The notes beneath the pieces were generated by a model. It saw nothing but the letters and a program-made list of their open reading frames with translations. It had not been told where the DNA came from and searched no databases. This document shows, piece by piece, positions 5,429 to 7,136 of a stretch of 7,136 nucleotides of DNA. Each line of letters starts with the position of its first letter. Position 1 is the first letter of the stretch. The stretch covers positions 55,497 to 62,632 of the forward strand of contig JABMDE010000074.1 in assembly GCA_015904055.1 (NCBI GenBank). The letters are read 5' to 3'. The translations under genes were made by a program, and so were the position numbers. This DNA comes from Nitrospira sp. GTDB lineage: Bacteria; Nitrospirota; Nitrospiria; Nitrospirales; Nitrospiraceae.

Positions 5429-5493
5429 ATGGTTAGATGGTGAATGGTGCGATCATGAATGGTTGATGGTGAATGATCAATGGTGAATGGTTC
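5429..5493. repeat. Degenerate 7-bp tandem repeat (ATGGTGA type), about nine units
   Basis: Reading plus: ATGGTTA, a single G, ATGGTGA, ATGGTGC, an 8-base GATCATGA, ATGGTTG, ATGGTGA, ATGATCA, ATGGTGA, ATGGTTC. Most units keep ATGG in a 7-bp register. The tract fills the gap between the RAM gene and the upstream gene and runs into that gene's 3' end, supplying its last codons and stop. Confidence 0.75.
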
Positions 5494-6133
5494 CCGGCAT
5501 TGCCTTCCGGTGAGCGGCGAAGACCGCGTGAAAATCCTGCCCGCTTGAGGCCAGCGCCTCCTTCCCGTCTTTCACCAGCTGCATGAATTGCCGGAAGTCT
5601 TCCACCGACAGGTTGACGGTCTTGAGCCCTGGCGCCAGCGTCTGGAGTTCGTCCGCTGGTGCCCGGGCAGCCGCGTCCGCGAGCGCCTCTAAAGCATCCG
5701 ATGTCCATCCGCTCGCCTGGAATTGCGCCATAAGGTCTGGGGGGTGTTCCCCACGTGAGGTCTCCACGGCGCGCCGCATAAAGCTTTGCAGGTCGGGGTG
5801 CGTGCTTTTTGAAAAGAGCGACTGTAGTTGTATCACAGACTTGATGATGCGATCGGCCTCTTTGGTGCCTTCCGGCGGGAGGATGCGTGCCTGTTCGAGT
5901 GTGGCAAGGACCGCCATCGCCGATCCGACATGAGGCGACGGGGTTTTTCCTGGCCGTTGTACCTGGATTGGAGAACCGGTGGAGACGGCTGATGAAGGAA
6001 CAGGGAGCGTCATGTCCCAAGAAGAGAGCAGAAAGACGCTGAGGATCAGGATGGCGACCGGACAAGACTTCCGTGTCGATTGTGGGAGAACTGAAACGAG
6101 TGGTTCCTCCGGACGCACACACCAGAGGTGCAT
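5477..6133 (-). CDS. Exported or membrane-anchored protein of unknown function
   Basis: I do not recognise this 218-residue protein. A basic patch (R21, K22) precedes a hydrophobic stretch at about 25-37 (PVAILILSVFLLS), consistent with a signal peptide or N-terminal anchor. A Pro/Ser-rich linker (42-67) follows, and then a helical domain of about 140 residues with hydrophobic heptad-like spacing (for example SAMAVLATLEQARILPP and SVEDFRQFMQLVKDGKEAL). No catalytic motif is seen. The C-terminal residues TIHH and the TGA stop lie in the ATGGTGA heptamer tract. The ATG at 6133 is favoured because a TATAAT lies 8 bases upstream, suggesting a leaderless message. A GGAGGA stretch near codons 9-10 is not followed by a usable start. 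An overlapping minus-strand frame (5433-6122) is Arg/His/Pro-rich and looks like a shadow. It is probably co-transcribed with the RAM gene and is divergent from the ComM gene. Confidence 0.68.
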   Translation of the reverse strand: MHLWCVRPEEPLVSVLPQSTRKSCPVAILILSVFLLSSWDMTLPVPSSAVSTGSPIQVQRPGKTPSPHVGSAMAVLATLEQARILPPEGTKEADRIIKSVIQLQSLFSKSTHPDLQSFMRRAVETSRGEHPPDLMAQFQASGWTSDALEALADAAARAPADELQTLAPGLKTVNLSVEDFRQFMQLVKDGKEALASSGQDFHAVFAAHRKAMPGTIHH

Positions 6134-6141
6134 GGGAGCGG

Positions 6142-6171
6142 ATTATACAGGGTTGGGCAGCGAGCTGCCAG
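6142..6171 (-). promoter_or_regulatory. Promoter of the unknown exported-protein gene, possibly leaderless
   Basis: The minus strand has a perfect -10 TATAAT (6147-6142) and a -35-like CTGGCA (6171-6166, 4 of 6 consensus bases) with an 18-base spacer. The ATG at 6133 begins 9 bases after the -10, so the leader would be zero to about two bases long. Confidence 0.55.
6156..6169. promoter_or_regulatory. Perfect 6-2-6 inverted repeat in the divergent promoter region
   Basis: GGCAGC-GA-GCTGCC is a perfect palindrome with a 2-base centre. It overlaps the -35 and spacer of the minus-strand promoter and lies 27 bases upstream of the -35 of the plus-strand ComM promoter. This is a position from which a dimeric repressor or activator could act. 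No regulator can be named. Confidence 0.35.
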
Positions 6172-6196
6172 TGCCGAGCACCCGGGGGAGATTCTA

Positions 6197-6225
6197 TTGA
6201 AACCTATCTAAATAGTTTCTATAAT
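6197..6225 (+). promoter_or_regulatory. Sigma-70-type promoter of the ComM-family gene
   Basis: TTGAAA (6197-6202), a 17-base spacer and a perfect TATAAT (6220-6225). The expected start of transcription is near 6232, leaving a leader of about 31 bases before the ATG at 6263. Confidence 0.72.
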
Positions 6226-6245
6226 TGCACCCATTTCCGGGCATA

Positions 6246-6259
6246 GAAAGGCTGCTTTC
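6246..6259 (+). promoter_or_regulatory. Leader hairpin covering the putative ribosome binding site of the ComM-family gene
   Basis: GAAAG (6246-6250) pairs with CTTTC (6255-6259) around a GCTG loop. The left arm contains the only Shine-Dalgarno-like sequence (AGAAAGG, ending 11 bases before the ATG), so the hairpin would hide it. The stem is short and may be coincidental. Confidence 0.3.
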
Positions 6260-6262
6260 GGC

Positions 6263-7136
6263 ATGCTCGCCAAGGTTACGAGCGCGGCGCTCGTCGGTCT
6301 CGATGCCCATCTGGTCGATGTTGAAGTCGATATTTCAGGCGGTCTTCCTCAATTTTCAGTCGTCGGTTTGCCCGATGCCACCGTCAAGGAAAGCCGTGAT
6401 CGGGTCCGCTCCGCGCTGAAGAACACCGGGTTTCATTTTCCTGCCAAACGGATCACCGTGAACCTGGCCCCGGCCGGCATCAAGAAGGAAGGGTCCGGGC
6501 TCGATCTGGCCATCGCGATCGGCATTCTTGTCGCCGAAGACGTGATCCCCCAGGCAATGCTGAGTCATCGTGTCTTGATCGGAGAGCTGTCGCTGGACGG
6601 TCGTGTGAAGCCGATTGCCGGCGCGTTGTCGTTCGGACTCGCTTGCCGTAAGGGGTATGAACTCCTGCTTCCTGCCGATAACGGTCCGGAAGCCGCGTTG
6701 GTCGAAGGCGTGTGCGCGTATCCGATCCACACGCTGCCGCAGGCTGTGGAGTTTCTCAACGGCAGCCAAGTTGTCGTGCCGAGTCTGTCGAACTATGGCC
6801 TGTTGGAATCGTCAAGGCCGGTGGAGGATGAAGACTTTGCCGATGTCCGTGGCCAGGACCATGCGAAACGGGCGCTTGAAGTGGCGGCGGCGGGCGGGCA
6901 TAACGTTTTGATGGTCGGTCCTCCCGGTTCAGGCAAGACCATGCTGGCGCGCCGGTTTCCGTCGATTCTTCCGCTGTTGGATTTGGAAGAAGCGATCGAA
7001 ACGACGCGCGTGCACAGCGTCGCCGGGCAACTCGCTCCCGATCGGCCCCTCTTGATGGTCCGCCCGTTTCGGGCTCCGCATCACAGCATCTCCGATGCCG
7101 GCCTGGTCGGCGGCGGGACGGTGCCGAAACCGGGCG
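6263..7136 (+). CDS. comM: YifB/ComM-family magnesium-chelatase-like AAA ATPase, N-terminal part
   Basis: The first 291 codons of this gene lie in the window; the C-terminus is beyond the right edge (family members have about 500 residues). The start [22 protein letters not shown] is typical of the family. Residues 20-141 form the ChlI-like N-terminal domain with [12 protein letters not shown] (27-38), [17 protein letters not shown] (66-82) and IGELSLDG (106-113). The Mg-chelatase AAA domain begins at about 191 ([20 protein letters not shown]), with Walker A GPPGSGKT at 219-226 and the family motif [19 protein letters not shown] (267-285). In naturally transformable bacteria ComM is a hexameric DNA helicase that promotes branch migration during recombination; many non-transformable bacteria also carry it, so the name does not prove competence. 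It is cytoplasmic. It has its own promoter at 6197-6225 and is divergent from the unknown exported-protein gene. The visible part is intact. Confidence 0.96.
   Translation, partial: MLAKVTSAALVGLDAHLVDVEVDISGGLPQFSVVGLPDATVKESRDRVRSALKNTGFHFPAKRITVNLAPAGIKKEGSGLDLAIAIGILVAEDVIPQAMLSHRVLIGELSLDGRVKPIAGALSFGLACRKGYELLLPADNGPEAALVEGVCAYPIHTLPQAVEFLNGSQVVVPSLSNYGLLESSRPVEDEDFADVRGQDHAKRALEVAAAGGHNVLMVGPPGSGKTMLARRFPSILPLLDLEEAIETTRVHSVAGQLAPDRPLLMVRPFRAPHHSISDAGLVGGGTVPKPG

Noticed and set aside
5409..5429. Seven-residue N-terminal extension of the RAM protein
   Set aside because: It would translate the AGGAGG element, which is perfectly spaced for the ATG at 5408.
5429..5493. CRISPR-like array
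   Set aside because: Units are only 7 bp with no spacers and no cas genes nearby.
5433..6122. Long minus-strand frame of 229 codons overlapping the unknown exported-protein gene
   Set aside because: Its product is rich in Arg, His, Pro and Gly with no domain or plausible start signal; the frame at 5477-6133 has a signal-like hydrophobic segment, normal composition and a promoter.

Overview
The window looks like a chromosomal stretch of a GC-moderate bacterium, most likely a Nitrospira-type member of Nitrospirota. This placement is an inference from the feel of the proteins, the codon use and the intergenic heptamer repeats; no rRNA or other decisive marker is present. No tRNA, rRNA, insertion sequence, phage gene or CRISPR array was seen.

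Layout. (1) 1-584, minus: the N-terminal 194 codons of a secreted, alanine-rich protein of unknown function that runs off the left edge. (2) 748-5408: a three-gene module present twice in tandem. Each module has a dienelactone-hydrolase-like gene (minus), a divergently transcribed Gfo/Idh/MocA-type oxidoreductase gene (plus) and, convergent with the latter, a small stand-alone Lrp/AsnC ligand-binding (RAM) domain gene (minus). (3) 5477-6133, minus: an exported or membrane-anchored protein of unknown function, probably upstream of and co-transcribed with the intact RAM gene. (4) 6263 to the right edge, plus: the first 291 codons of a YifB/ComM-family magnesium-chelatase-like AAA ATPase, divergent from (3).

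The main result is the tandem duplication, about 2.3 kb per unit (800-3116 and 3124-5408). The outer copies are intact: the hydrolase on the left and the RAM protein on the right. At the internal junction the last 16 codons and stop of the second hydrolase were lost, and the RAM gene lost its Shine-Dalgarno sequence. Seven new bases (3117-3123) join the two in frame, giving a 329-residue hydrolase-RAM fusion. The copies differ by about 5-12% at protein level and all frames remain open, so this is an old, retained event and not an assembly error. Both hydrolase copies have glycine where the family has its catalytic Cys/Ser nucleophile, although the Asp and His of the triad remain.

Expression signals. 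Each hydrolase copy has a near-consensus sigma-70-type promoter whose -10 box lies 7 bases before the ATG, with no Shine-Dalgarno sequence, which predicts a leaderless mRNA. The unknown gene at 5477-6133 has a similar arrangement. The ComM gene has a conventional promoter and a short leader. Degenerate 7-bp tandem repeats occur in four intergenic places, and an imperfect inverted repeat sits between the convergent genes of both units.

How the module works is not known. An oxidoreductase, an alpha/beta-hydrolase-fold protein and a small-molecule-binding RAM domain kept together twice suggest a shared metabolite, possibly sensed by the RAM protein. That is inference only.
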